Assembly: GCF_002608565.1 (NCBI RefSeq)
Contig: NZ_LIXM01000029.1
Coordinates: 1-49,290, forward strand
Reading direction: 5' to 3'
Source: Vibrio sp. PID17_43
GTDB taxonomy: Bacteria; Pseudomonadota; Gammaproteobacteria; Enterobacterales; Vibrionaceae
Length of the DNA stretch: 49,290 nt
Of the stretch, positions 35,615 to 45,860 are shown in pieces (the first letter of the stretch is position 1; every line of letters begins with the position of its first letter). The notes under the pieces were generated by a model that saw only the letters and a list, made by a program, of their open reading frames with translations, did no database searches and was not told where the DNA came from. Position numbers and translations under genes: made by a program.

Positions 35615-35633
35615 ATCGATTACCTCAGAACAA

Positions 35634-35661
35634 AAGCCTCCCAAGGGGAGTTGGGAGGCTT
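35634..35661 (-). terminator. Terminator-like hairpin between sdaC and sdaA
   Basis: A perfect 11-bp stem AAGCCTCCCAA (35634-35644) / TTGGGAGGCTT (35651-35661) with a 6-nt loop is followed on the reverse strand by TTTTGTT. It would reduce read-through from sdaC into sdaA. Confidence 0.8.
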
Positions 35662-35711
35662 GTTTTTATCGTTATATTCTTGAATTAATCACGCTAAAAA
35701 ATGAGCGATGA

Positions 35712-36965
35712 TTAAAGAGCGCCGTAGATTACAGAAGTAATCGCTGCAAGACCACAGATAACTGTGAAAAGCTGTACAGGTGCTGATGTTTTGTATTTCG
35801 CCATTGCTGGTACTTTATGCATCGCGAATACAGGCAGTAGGAATAGGATACCTGCAATCATTGGAGCGCCCATCGTCTCAATCATGCCTAGGATGCTTGG
35901 GTTAACGATAGCCACAATCCAAGTCGTGATAACGATGAAGATTAGAGAAGCTTTCTCGATCTTGCTTACTGGTGTTTGAGAGCGTGATTTGATTAGACCA
36001 ACTAGACCTTCGTGTGCACCTAGGAAGTGACCGAAGTAGCTAGAAGTAATCGCTGCGAATGCCACTAGTGGACCCATGTAAGAGATCAGTGGAGATTCGT
36101 GAACGTTAGCAAGGTAAGAAAGAACAGAGATGTTTTGCTCTTGTGCTGTTGCTAGTGCTTCTGGAGATAGAGAAAGAACAACAGAGAATACGAAGAACAT
36201 TACAAAACCCATCAGCATCATTGCTGCGCCGCCAGTGATAGCATCAGTTTTCTTAACTGCGTCATCACCAAACTGTTGGCGTTGCTCTTTAGAGAACTGA
36301 GAAATGATTGGGCTGTGGTTGAATGAAAATACGATGATTGGAATTGCTAGCCAAACGATAGTCGGTACTTCACCCCAGTTTGGTGCAACTTCCATCATTG
36401 ATGTATTCCAATCAGGAATTAGGTAAACAGAAAGTGCCAGTAGGATAACAACTAGTGGGTAAACCATTGCTGATGTTGCTTTCAGCATCAGTTCTTTACC
36501 AAATACGACACCGGCTGTCATTGCCGCAATCAGTGCACCAGATAGCAACCAACGAGGGATCGACTCCATACCCATTTGGTTAACTAGAAAAGAATCAACT
36601 GTGTTTGTAATACCAACACCGTAAATAAGTACGATTGGGTAGATAGCAAAGAAGTAAGCAAAAGTAATAAGGTTTGCGCCAGTCTTACCGAAGTGCTCTT
36701 CTACTGTGTCAGTGATGTCTGCGTCTGGGTTTTTCGCAGATAGGACGAAACGTGCTAGAGATTTGTGCGCGAACCAAGTCATTGGTGCCGCGATAAGCGC
36801 TAGGATAACTAATGGCCAAAAGCCGCCAGCCCCCGCTTTGATAGGAAGGAATAGTACACCAGCACCTACAGCGGTGCCGAATAGAGATAGACACCAGGTG
36901 AAATCTTTGTAAGTAAACTTACTAGGCGATGGTACGGCAGTCGCCGTCGAATTTGTTGTGTTCAT
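35712..36965 (-). CDS. sdaC: Serine transporter (HAAAP family)
   Basis: A 417-residue inner-membrane carrier of the hydroxy/aromatic amino acid permease family that imports L-serine with protons. About 11 membrane helices are predicted. Family marks: LSLFGTAVGAGVLFLPI in helix 1, the IVFSFNHSPIISQFSKEQR segment in the middle, and SYFGHFLGAHEGL near helix 8. Located upstream of sdaA on the same strand. Two palindromes in its upstream region suggest regulated expression. Confidence 0.95.
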   Translation of the reverse strand: MNTTNSTATAVPSPSKFTYKDFTWCLSLFGTAVGAGVLFLPIKAGAGGFWPLVILALIAAPMTWFAHKSLARFVLSAKNPDADITDTVEEHFGKTGANLITFAYFFAIYPIVLIYGVGITNTVDSFLVNQMGMESIPRWLLSGALIAAMTAGVVFGKELMLKATSAMVYPLVVILLALSVYLIPDWNTSMMEVAPNWGEVPTIVWLAIPIIVFSFNHSPIISQFSKEQRQQFGDDAVKKTDAITGGAAMMLMGFVMFFVFSVVLSLSPEALATAQEQNISVLSYLANVHESPLISYMGPLVAFAAITSSYFGHFLGAHEGLVGLIKSRSQTPVSKIEKASLIFIVITTWIVAIVNPSILGMIETMGAPMIAGILFLLPVFAMHKVPAMAKYKTSAPVQLFTVICGLAAITSVIYGAL

Positions 36966-37309
36966 TTTGGGTTACTCATTTTTGGGAACAGGAAATAAGT
37001 CGGGTGCATTTTGCAATATTTTACATTGCAAAATTTAGATCTAAATCATGTATTGCTCTCAGCCATTGCATGATATGCCAAAAACCTGCTTCTTATCACG
37101 AAAATAATGTGCTACATGTGATTATTGCTAATGAATGGGGTTAAAAAAACTAATGCGAAGTTTGGGTTATATGAGCCTATCTCAACGCAAGCGTTTGCTT
37201 TATAAAGGCAAATAAAACTAATGTGAAAGAATGTTTGAAAAAGAACTTTTAATTAATATAGATGCATATGATGTTTGCTCTTATTGTCTCTTTATCATTG
37301 ATAGAGAAG
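36966..37309. promoter_or_regulatory. sdaC upstream region
   Basis: A 344-bp AT-rich gap between sdaC and nudL, both on the reverse strand. Apart from the palindromes at 37008-37046 I see no feature; it also contains the 3' end of the nudL transcript with no clear terminator. Confidence 0.45.
37008..37046. promoter_or_regulatory. Two adjoining palindromes upstream of sdaC
   Basis: ATTTTGCAA (37008-37016) / TTGCAAAAT (37026-37034) is a perfect 9-bp interrupted inverted repeat (9-bp spacer). It runs straight into ATTTAGATCTAAAT (37033-37046), a perfect 14-bp palindrome. They lie 43-81 bp upstream of the sdaC start, where an operator is expected. The binding protein is unknown; Lrp- or LysR-type regulators are possible. 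Confidence 0.5.
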
Positions 37310-37909
37310 TCAATTATGAGTGATATGTTTTTGCATCGATTCGATGATTTGTGCTGTCATACCCCAAATGAAATGTTGCTCAAATGGAATAGCAAACACT
37401 CGGTGACTGGTGTTTTTTAGACGGAACTTCGCACTATAGAGTTTTTCTGGATTCAAAATATGGTTGGCTGGTACTTCGAATACCGCTTCCACTTCGTTTG
37501 GATCGATACAAGTGACGTAATCCGGTGAAACGAAAGCTAAGAAAGGCGTTACATTAAATTGGCTAATCGTTGGTAGCTTTGGCAGTTGCCCAAATATATC
37601 GATATGTCGTGGGGATATACCGATTTCTTCTTCTGCTTCGCGTAAAGCGGTATTCACCAAACGCTCGTCTGAGTGCTCAAACTTGCCTCCAGGGAATGAT
37701 ATTTGCCCAGGATGGTGGCGTAAATGCATTGCACGCTTGGTGAAAATAACCTGAAACCCGTCAGCCCTTTCGACAAAACCAATCAGTACCGCAGCTTCAC
37801 GTAATGTCTCTTGCCTTACGTTTGCAAGGCGTTTTAAAGACTCATCATGATAGCCAGTTGGTAAATTCAACTGAAAATTTTGAAGTAAGGTCGTTTTGTC
37901 GATAACCAA
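37310..37909 (-). CDS. nudL: CoA pyrophosphatase NudL (Nudix hydrolase)
   Basis: A 199-residue Nudix enzyme predicted to cleave CoA to 3',5'-ADP and phosphopantetheine. The UPF0035/CoA signature is seen just before the Nudix box (KRAMHLRHHPGQISFPGG), and the Nudix box continues with ALREAEEEIGI. The likely start is TTG 37909, with AAGGA seven bases upstream; no ATG gives a full-length product. The order pabB-nudL-(sdaC-)sdaA matches E. coli pabB-nudL-sdaA. Confidence 0.92.
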   Translation of the reverse strand: MVIDKTTLLQNFQLNLPTGYHDESLKRLANVRQETLREAAVLIGFVERADGFQVIFTKRAMHLRHHPGQISFPGGKFEHSDERLVNTALREAEEEIGISPRHIDIFGQLPKLPTISQFNVTPFLAFVSPDYVTCIDPNEVEAVFEVPANHILNPEKLYSAKFRLKNTSHRVFAIPFEQHFIWGMTAQIIESMQKHITHN

Positions 37910-38015
37910 AGCACTGTCCTTTTTAATCGGGCCAATACCTAAGCATATTAAAGTCGCTTGGGTATGTTCAACTTATATTGAATTGAGTGCAATAGCCACT
38001 CTGGATAGGAGAGAA

Positions 38016-38039
38016 GGCAAACCAGAAGACGGGTTTGCC
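38016..38039 (-). other. Hairpin between pabB and nudL
   Basis: GGCAAACC (38016-38023) / GGTTTGCC (38032-38039) with an 8-nt loop; on the reverse strand a pyrimidine-rich TTCTCTCC follows. It is probably a weak terminator of pabB. Confidence 0.5.
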
Positions 38040-38079
38040 CCTTGTCGTGATGGATGGGGACTCAGGTATTAGAAGACTG

Positions 38080-39477
38080 TTACTTCAGGGCCGGTAGGAT
38101 CTTAGATAATTTATCTAATGTTTCTTGATACTCTGCAGCACAATCACTGTCGGCAACAACGCCACCACCTGCCCATGCGTAAAGCTGGTTATCTTCGGCA
38201 ACTAGGGTGCGAATGGTGATGCTGGTGTCCATGCGGCCATGACGAGAGATATAGCCAATGCTGCCACAATATGCACTGCGACGGTGAGGCTCTAACTCTT
38301 CAATGATCTGCATCGCGCGAACTTTTGGTGCGCCAGTGATAGAACCTCCAGGAAAGCAGGCTCGCAGTAAATCGGCAGCACTGTATTTCACATCTAACTG
38401 TGCTCGAATGGTGCTTACTAGATGATGCACCGCAGGGAAGCTTTCAATATCGAACAGCTTAGGCACATGCACACTACCTGGTGTCGCGACGCGGCCAATG
38501 TCATTGCGCAGCAGATCCACAATCATCAGGTTTTCAGCTTGATCTTTCTCTGCGGTTTGCAAGTCATGCGCATTGGCTTGGTCTTGTTTTTCATCGAGAG
38601 TACGAGGGCGCGTTCCTTTGATAGGCTTGGTTTCAATAACTCGCTCTTTTAACTCTAAGAATCGCTCTGGTGAGATACTCAAAATGACGGATCCTGGCAT
38701 GCGAATAAAAGCAGAAAAAGGCGCTTGGTTTGCCGATTCCAATTTCAGGTATGCCTGCCATTCACTGCCTAGGTAAGGGGCATTGAAACGCTGGGCTAAA
38801 TTGATTTGGTAGCAATCGCCACTCAGTAGGTATTCTTGTACGCGATTAAAACGAGCGGCGTACGATGTTTGCGTCATGTTCGATTGCCAATCACCGGTGA
38901 GTTTGAACGCTTCAGTAAGCGTTGCTGCTTGCTCAGTCAACCACTGCCATGCCTGTTCGATATTTTGCCCAACCACACACGCCTTCTTGAGTTTGTGGTC
39001 GACGACTAATGCCCATTCATAGATGCCTGCTGCCATATCGGGTGTTTGCAGGTCTTTGCTGGCCAGTTCTGGTATCGATTCTACGCGGCGACCTAAATCG
39101 TAGCTAAAGTAACCTAGCGCGCCACCAACAAACGGCAAGTCCCATTCAGGCCCAAGTTCAAGATTAGGAAGAAGCTGTTGTTGTAGTTCATCCAGCAGCG
39201 AAAACGGATCATTTTGAGAAACGTAGTCTTGCCACGTCGTTTTGATATGAGTGTCGTTGGCAATGGTTTCTAACGTTGCGATTGGGTTCGCAACCAATAC
39301 ATCGAAACGACTGTCAATGTGCGTATCAGACGCAGAACGCAGCAGCATTGCCCAAGGCAGTTGTTCAATACGAGAAAAGAGAGAAATAGCGAGGTCGTTG
39401 GCGTAATCCAATGCCTTAAAATCAAGCAATTGCGTATCCATGTTATTCATTTGTTTAAATTGTGACAAAGAGTTCAT
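38080..39477 (-). CDS. pabB: Aminodeoxychorismate synthase component I
   Basis: A 465-residue enzyme of folate synthesis that aminates chorismate to 4-amino-4-deoxychorismate with the PabA glutaminase. The N-terminal part has PFVGGALGYFSYDLGRR; the chorismate-binding domain has the nucleophilic lysine motif ETKPIKGTRPR, the AENLMIVDLLRNDIGRV block, FPGGSITGAPKVRAM and the metal-binding C-terminal AEYQETLDKL. The start is uncertain: ATG 39477 is used, with alternatives 9 or 12 codons later; none has a strong ribosome-binding site. Confidence 0.94.
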   Translation of the reverse strand: MNSLSQFKQMNNMDTQLLDFKALDYANDLAISLFSRIEQLPWAMLLRSASDTHIDSRFDVLVANPIATLETIANDTHIKTTWQDYVSQNDPFSLLDELQQQLLPNLELGPEWDLPFVGGALGYFSYDLGRRVESIPELASKDLQTPDMAAGIYEWALVVDHKLKKACVVGQNIEQAWQWLTEQAATLTEAFKLTGDWQSNMTQTSYAARFNRVQEYLLSGDCYQINLAQRFNAPYLGSEWQAYLKLESANQAPFSAFIRMPGSVILSISPERFLELKERVIETKPIKGTRPRTLDEKQDQANAHDLQTAEKDQAENLMIVDLLRNDIGRVATPGSVHVPKLFDIESFPAVHHLVSTIRAQLDVKYSAADLLRACFPGGSITGAPKVRAMQIIEELEPHRRSAYCGSIGYISRHGRMDTSITIRTLVAEDNQLYAWAGGGVVADSDCAAEYQETLDKLSKILPALK

Positions 39478-39731
39478 TCACTGCATGGCATGTCATGAGC
39501 TGCAAGAGTATCATAAACCCAAACTACTTCTATACAAAGGCTTTGAGGTGGTTTTACACTATGACAAGGCGTCTTCAATCACTCGTGTGTCGATATCAGC
39601 CGTTCGACGAATTGTTTATAAAAACGAACGTTTAAAGAAAACGAAGCTCATTTTAAGAGCAATAAGCTCAACAAACACGACAGAAGCCAAGCCACTAATG
39701 GAAGCAAAGCATAACAATAATGAGGCATGCA

Positions 39732-41249
39732 ATGACGGTAATACGCAAGCAGGACGTCATCAGCAGTGTTGCTGATGCGCTACAGTATATTTCTTACTAC
39801 CACCCGCTAGACTTTGTTCAAGCCCTTGAAAAAGCCTACCACCGCGAAGAGAGCCAGGCTGCGAAAGACGCGATAGCTCAAATCTTAATTAATTCCCGTA
39901 TGTCGGCAGAAGGCCATCGACCAATTTGTCAGGACACCGGCATTGTAACGTGTTTCGTTAATATCGGTATGGGTGTGCAGTGGGATTCTACCGACATGAC
40001 GGTTCAACAAATGGTGGATGAAGGTGTTCGACAAGCTTATACAAATCCGGATAACCCATTGCGTGCCTCGGTTCTGATGGATCCTGCAGGTAAACGAATT
40101 AACACCAAAGACAACACACCAGCGGTTGTACACATTAACATGGTGCCAGGCGATAACGTTGAAATTCAAATTGCAGCAAAAGGTGGTGGCAGTGAAAATA
40201 AAACCAAGATGGTGATGTTAAACCCATCGGATGATATTGCAGAATGGGTAGAAAAAACGCTACCGACAATGGGGGCGGGTTGGTGTCCACCAGGTATGCT
40301 AGGCATTGGTATCGGTGGTACGGCAGAGAAAGCCGCGGTACTGGCAAAAGAATCGTTGATGGAGCATATCGACATTCAGGAATTGATTGATCGTGGCCCG
40401 CAAAACGCAGAAGAAGAACTTCGACTTGATATCTTCAAGCGTGTAAATAAGCTTGGTATTGGTGCACAAGGTCTTGGTGGCCTGACCACCGTCGTTGATG
40501 TGAAAATCAAAACTGCACCAACGCACGCAGCTTCTAAGCCGGTTTGCTTGATCCCGAACTGTGCGGCAACGCGCCACGTTCACTTCACTCTAGATGGCAG
40601 TGGCCCGGCAGAGCTAACGCCACCTAAGCTTGAAGAATGGCCTGATATCACTTGGGAAGCGGGTGAGAATACACGCCGCGTGAACCTCGATACGGTAACC
40701 AAAGAAGAAGTTCAGGAGTGGAAGACGGGTGAAACCGTTTTGCTGTCAGGAAAAATTCTAACCGGTCGTGATGCCGCGCATAAGCGAATTCAAGGTATGT
40801 TAGAAGCCGGTGAAGGCCTGCCAGAAGGCGTGGATCTGAAAGGTAAATTCATCTATTACGTTGGCCCCGTTGATGCGGTAGGCGATGAGGTTGTCGGTCC
40901 GGCTGGCCCAACGACGTCAACACGCATGGATAAGTTCACCGACATGATGTTAGAAGAGACGGGTATTATGGGCATGATTGGTAAAGCAGAGCGTGGTCCT
41001 GCTACTGTTGAGTCTATCAAGAACCATAAAGCGGTGTATCTCATGGCTGTTGGCGGTGCAGCATACCTTGTCGCGAAAGCGATCAAAAAAGCGCGCGTGG
41101 TGGCGTTTGAAGACTTAGGTATGGAAGCCATCTACGAGTTTGAAGTCGAAGATATGCCAGTTACTGTCGCGGTGGACTCTCGCGGAGCCAATGCTCATCA
41201 AATTGGTCCAGATACGTGGAAAGTGAAAATCCAAGAGATGGAAGTATAA
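39732..41249 (+). CDS. Class I fumarate hydratase (iron-sulfur)
   Basis: A 505-residue [4Fe-4S] fumarase that interconverts fumarate and malate in the TCA cycle. ATG 39732 is chosen over ATG 39720 because GAGG lies six bases before it. Likely cluster cysteines are in PICQDTGI, GWCPPGMLG and IPNCAATRH. The C-terminal beta domain (from about 330) starts near KTGETVLLSGKI and contains YYVGPVDAVGDEVVGPAGPT. It belongs to the single-chain class I type (FumA/FumB-like fold with alpha and beta parts fused). Its oxygen-sensitive cluster would make it suited to low-oxygen growth. Followed by a terminator. Confidence 0.93.
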   Translation: MTVIRKQDVISSVADALQYISYYHPLDFVQALEKAYHREESQAAKDAIAQILINSRMSAEGHRPICQDTGIVTCFVNIGMGVQWDSTDMTVQQMVDEGVRQAYTNPDNPLRASVLMDPAGKRINTKDNTPAVVHINMVPGDNVEIQIAAKGGGSENKTKMVMLNPSDDIAEWVEKTLPTMGAGWCPPGMLGIGIGGTAEKAAVLAKESLMEHIDIQELIDRGPQNAEEELRLDIFKRVNKLGIGAQGLGGLTTVVDVKIKTAPTHAASKPVCLIPNCAATRHVHFTLDGSGPAELTPPKLEEWPDITWEAGENTRRVNLDTVTKEEVQEWKTGETVLLSGKILTGRDAAHKRIQGMLEAGEGLPEGVDLKGKFIYYVGPVDAVGDEVVGPAGPTTSTRMDKFTDMMLEETGIMGMIGKAERGPATVESIKNHKAVYLMAVGGAAYLVAKAIKKARVVAFEDLGMEAIYEFEVEDMPVTVAVDSRGANAHQIGPDTWKVKIQEMEV

Positions 41250-41327
41250 GCTAAGCAATGTGTCTATTCTTTCATCTCTCAGTCGGTAGAATGTGACAAG
41301 GTGCTGATTTAACAGGTAAACAATTGA

Positions 41328-41355
41328 AAAAAGTGCAGCGAAAGCGGCACTTTTT
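41328..41355 (+). terminator. Terminator after the fumarase gene
   Basis: AAAAAGTGC (41328-41336) / GCACTTTTT (41347-41355) with a short GC inner stem. Confidence 0.85.
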
Positions 41356-41429
41356 GTCTATATAATGACTATATTTACTTATAGGCATAGCAAATCTCAC
41401 TGTTATGCTGACCATGATTAGGAGACGGC

Positions 41430-41615
41430 ATGCCTCGTTTTATTCAAATTTTACAAATAGTTCTTGCTGTTGTGATAGGTGGCTTTGTAGGCTACGACTT
41501 GGTTCTTAACGGTATTAGTATCTTCGATGAGAAATACGTCACTATTACTTGTGTATTGTGGCTGATTCTAGAAATCGCTTTGTTTGTGATCTACAAGTTG
41601 ATTGAAGACGATTAG
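41430..41615 (+). CDS. Small two-helix membrane protein (61 aa)
   Basis: A good AGGAGA precedes ATG 41430. The 61 residues form two membrane helices (about 6-24 and 38-56) joined by a short loop containing FDEKYVT, ending with charged LIEDD. No family is recognised. It has a terminator on each side, so it is its own transcription unit. Short membrane proteins like this often modulate a partner transporter or stress pathway; that is speculation here. Confidence 0.7.
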   Translation: MPRFIQILQIVLAVVIGGFVGYDLVLNGISIFDEKYVTITCVLWLILEIALFVIYKLIEDD

Positions 41616-41641
41616 ACAGTGCGTCAGCAATGAAACCCTAT

Positions 41642-41670
41642 AAGCCTCTGAAATCTTCAGGGGCTTTTGC
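41642..41670 (+). terminator. Terminator after the small membrane protein gene
   Basis: AAGCCTCTGAA (41642-41652) / TTCAGGGGCTT (41656-41666) with one G-U pair and a 3-nt loop is followed by T-rich sequence. Confidence 0.8.
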
Positions 41671-41765
41671 TTTTTTGAAGGGATAATTTTCAGTGAATAT
41701 TTTGTTCATCGTGGATTAAGGTTGGTAAAATTACACTGCGTAGTATGAATTGATGAGATAAAAGA

Positions 41766-43142
41766 ATGAAAAGAATAACGCAAGAAGTGAACGACTTTAT
41801 CAGTCGTGGGATGGATTCTAACGTAAGGATCGCTGTGACCGGGTTGTCTCGTGCAGGCAAAACGGCTTTTATTACTTCTCTAGTCAATCAACTGCTGCAT
41901 ACCGCGACGCATGATAATTTACCACTATTAAATGCGGCGCGAGATAAGCGCTTGATCGGCGCGAAGCGTGAGCCGCAAACTAATATGATGGTGCCGCGAT
42001 TTGCTTATGATGATGCGATGACCCAAATTCATGCCACGCCACCACAATGGCCCGTCCCAACCCGTGACGTGAGCGAAATTCGATTAGCATTGAAATACAA
42101 ACCCAATAAGACCAGTAAAAAGTGGCTGAGTAAAACCGCCGTGTTGAATGTGGATATCATCGACTATCCGGGCGAGTGGCTACTTGATTTGCCTTTGCTT
42201 GAGATGGACTTTGCTACTTGGTCCCATTCTCAGTTTGAAGCGCTAAAAGGGCAGCGAAGCGATCTCGCCAGTGAGTGGCTTGATGCGCTTGAGCAGGTAG
42301 ATTTACACGCTGATGTGAATGAAAAGCAGCTTGAAAAAGTGTCGCAATCGTATACCGATTATTTGCATGCGTGTAAAGATGCGGGATTGCATTGGGTGCA
42401 GCCTGGGCGTTTTGTTCTGCCGGGAGAACTGGCTGGAGCACCGGTACTGCAGTTTTTCCCATGCCGATTTAATGCAGAATCTAAACCGAAAAAAGGCAGT
42501 AATCTTGCCGTATTAGAAGCGCGTTATCACGAGTATCAACAGAAAGTTGTAAAGTCGTTTTATAAACATCACTTTGCTACGTTTGATCGTCAGATCGTGC
42601 TGGTGGATTGCTTGCAGCCACTAAACGCAGGTGATGAAGCGTTTCACGACATGCGCCAAGCGCTCGAACAGATCATGCACAGCTTCCGTTATGGACGAAG
42701 TAGCTTTTTACGCCGGCTGTTTTCACCAAAGATCGACAAAGTGCTGTTTGCTGCGACCAAAGCGGATCATGTGACGCCGGACCAACATCCACATTTGGTG
42801 TCTCTATTACAACAAATGGTGCACCCGGCTTGGCAAGCCGCAGCTTATGAGAATATTGAAATGAGTTGTATGAGCATCGCCTCCATTCAGGCAACGACAT
42901 CGGGCTTCATTTCGTCGGGTGACAAAACAATCTCTGCGTTGCAAGGCACCACGCTAGAAGGTGAGCCGATGACCATGTTCCCGGGTGAAGTTCCGAAGAA
43001 GCTGCCGAATTCTGCGTATTGGCAAAATAGTGGTTTCGATTTTACTTCTTTCCGCCCTATGTCTTTACAGGCGGATGAACCAATGAAGCATATTCGGTTA
43101 GACAAGGCGTTGGAATTCTTAATTGGAGACAAATTGAAATGA
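41766..43142 (+). CDS. ycjX: YcjX-family predicted GTPase
   Basis: A 458-residue P-loop protein of the DUF463 family. The Walker A loop is seen at residues 26-33 (GLSRAGKT), and the [15 protein letters not shown] segment carries a DxxG-like (DYPG) switch. A TKAD motif near residue 337 (AATKADHV) fits the guanine-specificity box. Precise function unknown; E. coli ycjX is next to ycjF and tyrR in the phage-shock region and is stress-induced. Here the order ycjX-ycjF-tyrR is kept, and its stop overlaps the ycjF start by 4 bp. Confidence 0.93.
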   Translation: MKRITQEVNDFISRGMDSNVRIAVTGLSRAGKTAFITSLVNQLLHTATHDNLPLLNAARDKRLIGAKREPQTNMMVPRFAYDDAMTQIHATPPQWPVPTRDVSEIRLALKYKPNKTSKKWLSKTAVLNVDIIDYPGEWLLDLPLLEMDFATWSHSQFEALKGQRSDLASEWLDALEQVDLHADVNEKQLEKVSQSYTDYLHACKDAGLHWVQPGRFVLPGELAGAPVLQFFPCRFNAESKPKKGSNLAVLEARYHEYQQKVVKSFYKHHFATFDRQIVLVDCLQPLNAGDEAFHDMRQALEQIMHSFRYGRSSFLRRLFSPKIDKVLFAATKADHVTPDQHPHLVSLLQQMVHPAWQAAAYENIEMSCMSIASIQATTSGFISSGDKTISALQGTTLEGEPMTMFPGEVPKKLPNSAYWQNSGFDFTSFRPMSLQADEPMKHIRLDKALEFLIGDKLK

Positions 43143-44179
43143 GCGAATTCAAACAAAAACAAGTCTTCTCAGAAAAAGTAATACACAAGCAAGAAGAGAG
43201 TGCATCGCCAGAATTGACCGCGCAAAAGACGTTCAGTAAACAAGAACATTTTGTCCCATCGACGAACGAAGAAAATGATCTCGATACGGAACAAGAGCTG
43301 CAACTGGAGCAAGTGATCAGGCCGAAACTTGGGCGTAAATGGCTAACGACAGGGCTGTTTGTCACTTTTACCGGGTTGGTTGGCTGGCAAGTGGTTGATT
43401 CCGTAGTGACGGCAGTTCAAACCGCAGATTGGTTAGCGCTCGGATGGGTAGGCTTTATTGCTACTATCGCCTCTTTTGGTTTAGGCGCGCTGGGTAAAGA
43501 GCTGTGGAAATTGCGTAAACTACGTAATCACTTTAGCGCTCAAGAAGAGAGTGAAGCGCTTATCGATAGCCAAAGTGTTGGTAAAGGCAAAGCATTTTGT
43601 GACAAATTGGCTGAACAAAGTGGCGTACTGCCAGAAAATCCAGGTTTCGATCGCTGGAAGAATAGCGTTAATCCCGCACACAGTGATGCGGAAATTCTGG
43701 ATATGTACGATGCCATGGTGGTGAGCCAACAAGATAAACTCGCGACTAAGGTGGTCTCTCAGCATGCAACCGAATCTGCCGCGTTAGTTGCCGTGAGCCC
43801 ATTGGCCGCCGCTGACATGTTGCTAGTGGCTTGGCGCAATTTCAAGATGATCGACAACCTTTCGAAAGTGTATGGGGTTGAGCTTGGCTATGCGTCACGC
43901 ATTAAGTTACTACGCTCGGTATTCGTCAACATGGCGGCGGCGGGTGCGAGTGAACTGGTTATCGACGCAGGTATGGATTTAATGTCGATGGATCTTGCGG
44001 GTAAAGTTTCGGCCAGAGCAGGGCAAGGTTTGGGGGTTGGGATTCTTACCGCGCGTCTAGGTTTAAAAGCAATGACACTATTGCGTCCATTACCTTGGTA
44101 CCCAGAGCGACAAGTGAAACTCAGCGCAATTCGTAAAGAGATCGTGGCGAAAGTTGCATCAATTACAATGAAACCGTAA
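43139..44179 (+). CDS. ycjF: YcjF family (UPF0283/DUF697) inner-membrane protein
   Basis: 346 residues. The N-terminal 60 residues are charged and probably cytosolic, followed by two membrane segments (about 70-95 and 100-122). The C-terminal DUF697-like domain (about 200-335) has further hydrophobic helices ([36 protein letters not shown]). Translationally coupled to ycjX by the ATGA overlap, so the two likely act together at the inner membrane. No enzymatic motif seen. Confidence 0.92.
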   Translation: MSEFKQKQVFSEKVIHKQEESASPELTAQKTFSKQEHFVPSTNEENDLDTEQELQLEQVIRPKLGRKWLTTGLFVTFTGLVGWQVVDSVVTAVQTADWLALGWVGFIATIASFGLGALGKELWKLRKLRNHFSAQEESEALIDSQSVGKGKAFCDKLAEQSGVLPENPGFDRWKNSVNPAHSDAEILDMYDAMVVSQQDKLATKVVSQHATESAALVAVSPLAAADMLLVAWRNFKMIDNLSKVYGVELGYASRIKLLRSVFVNMAAAGASELVIDAGMDLMSMDLAGKVSARAGQGLGVGILTARLGLKAMTLLRPLPWYPERQVKLSAIRKEIVAKVASITMKP

Positions 44180-44279
44180 CGAATGTCATCTTTGACCGTC
44201 AGGATTGCTTGACGGCATTCCAAGCTTGGTAGAAACTACTGTCAACTTTTCCTGACAGTTGTGAATTGGGATATTTTCA

Positions 44280-45824
44280 GTGCGTCTTGAAGTCCTTTGT
44301 GAAGATAGACTCGGCTTAACCCGAGAATTGCTCGATATTTTAGCGTCTAAAAGTATCGATTTGCGTGGTATCGAAATTGATATCAGTGGCATCATTTACT
44401 TAAATTGCCCAGATATTGATTTTGATACCTTTAGTGAATTGATGGCTGAAATCCGCCGTATTCCGGGGGTAAAAGACGTACGTAAAATCCAATTTATGCC
44501 AATGGAGCGCCACAATACGGAGCTGTTGTCGTTGGTGGATAACTTGCCAGATCCCGTGTTTGCCATTGACCTAAAAGGTGCGGTAGACATGGCGAATATG
44601 GCCGCCCTTTCTCTTCTTGGCCAACACAAGCAAGATGTCATTGGTATGCAAATTGGTACGCTGCTGCCAAGCGTGCGTTTTTCTCGTTGGACTGAAGGCG
44701 TTAATGCGCGCACGCGCGAAAGCTTGGTTATTGATGGTTTGGATTACGTGATTGAGTTAATGCCAGTGTACATCAAAGACGAGGCACAAAACTCAACGCT
44801 CGCCAGTACGCTAATGACTATTCGTTCTAGCCAACAAGGTGCGCAAATTGAAGAAACACTGCCACTGCAAAATCAACTTGGCTTTGAACATTTTGTTGGT
44901 TTGTCTAATCGTCATAAAGCGTTGATGAATCAAGCAAAAAAACTCTCTGTTCTTGACCAACCACTGTTGATTGAAGGGGAGACTGGGACGGGTAAAGAGA
45001 TGTTAGCCAAAGCCTGTCACAGCCGCTCAGGCCGTGCTAATAAGCCATTTTTAGTGTTGAGCTGTGCGTCGATGCCGGATGATGTTGCCGAAACGGAACT
45101 GTTCGGACATGCACCTGGTTCGTTTAATCATGAGCAAGGCCACAAAGGTATTTTCGAGCAAGCTAATGGCGGCACTGTTTTCTTAGATGAAATTGGTGAA
45201 ATGAGCTCGCATCTGCAAATTAAGCTACTGCGCTTTTTACAAGATGGTAATTTCCGCCGTGTAGGCGCAGAAGATGAGATGCATGTAGACGTTCGTATTA
45301 TTGCGTCAACTAAGCACAACCTCGCCGAGCTCGCAGAGGCAGGCAAGTTCCGTGAAGATTTGTATTATCGCCTTAATGTTCTGACGTTAACGATTCCACC
45401 TCTGCGTAAGCGTTCTAACGATGTTGCGCCATTACTGGATCTGTTCGTGACGAAACATTCGCAACAACTTGGGATCGATAAGCCAGATTTAGATGAAGAA
45501 TTAGTGGATGCCCTAGCAAGCTACCAATGGCCAGGGAACATGCGCCAGCTCGATAACATGGTACTTCGTGCATTGACGGAGATGGAAGGCCATCTACTTA
45601 AAACAGAACACTTTAACTTACCTCAGCCACAGGCGGTTGGTGGCGGTAGTGCGACATTAAATTTGGATGGTTCGCTGGATGAGATCATGCGTGATTATGA
45701 ATCTCAGATACTTGAACGTTTGTATCAGTCATTCCCGTCAAGCCGAAAGTTAGCGAAACGTCTCAACGTTTCACACACTTCAATCGCAAACAAATTGCGC
45801 GATTACGGTATTCGTAAGAATTAA
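44280..45824 (+). CDS. tyrR: Transcriptional regulator TyrR
   Basis: 514 residues; controls aromatic amino acid synthesis and transport genes with Tyr, Phe or Trp as effectors. The GTG start (44280) gives the conserved MRLEVLCEDRLGLTREL start. Domain order: ACT (1-75), PAS (80-180), AAA+ (200-430) with Walker A at 233-240 (GETGTGKE) and Walker B (GTVFLDEIGEM), then a Fis-type HTH (SSRKLAKRLNVSHTSIANKL) at the end. The sigma54-contact GAFTGA loop is replaced by APGSFNHEQ, as expected for TyrR, which works with sigma70. Follows ycjF after 100 bp. Confidence 0.96.
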   Translation: MRLEVLCEDRLGLTRELLDILASKSIDLRGIEIDISGIIYLNCPDIDFDTFSELMAEIRRIPGVKDVRKIQFMPMERHNTELLSLVDNLPDPVFAIDLKGAVDMANMAALSLLGQHKQDVIGMQIGTLLPSVRFSRWTEGVNARTRESLVIDGLDYVIELMPVYIKDEAQNSTLASTLMTIRSSQQGAQIEETLPLQNQLGFEHFVGLSNRHKALMNQAKKLSVLDQPLLIEGETGTGKEMLAKACHSRSGRANKPFLVLSCASMPDDVAETELFGHAPGSFNHEQGHKGIFEQANGGTVFLDEIGEMSSHLQIKLLRFLQDGNFRRVGAEDEMHVDVRIIASTKHNLAELAEAGKFREDLYYRLNVLTLTIPPLRKRSNDVAPLLDLFVTKHSQQLGIDKPDLDEELVDALASYQWPGNMRQLDNMVLRALTEMEGHLLKTEHFNLPQPQAVGGGSATLNLDGSLDEIMRDYESQILERLYQSFPSSRKLAKRLNVSHTSIANKLRDYGIRKN

Positions 45825-45860
45825 GCGGTATCGAATTTAAAACGGAAGTTGTCATTTAAA

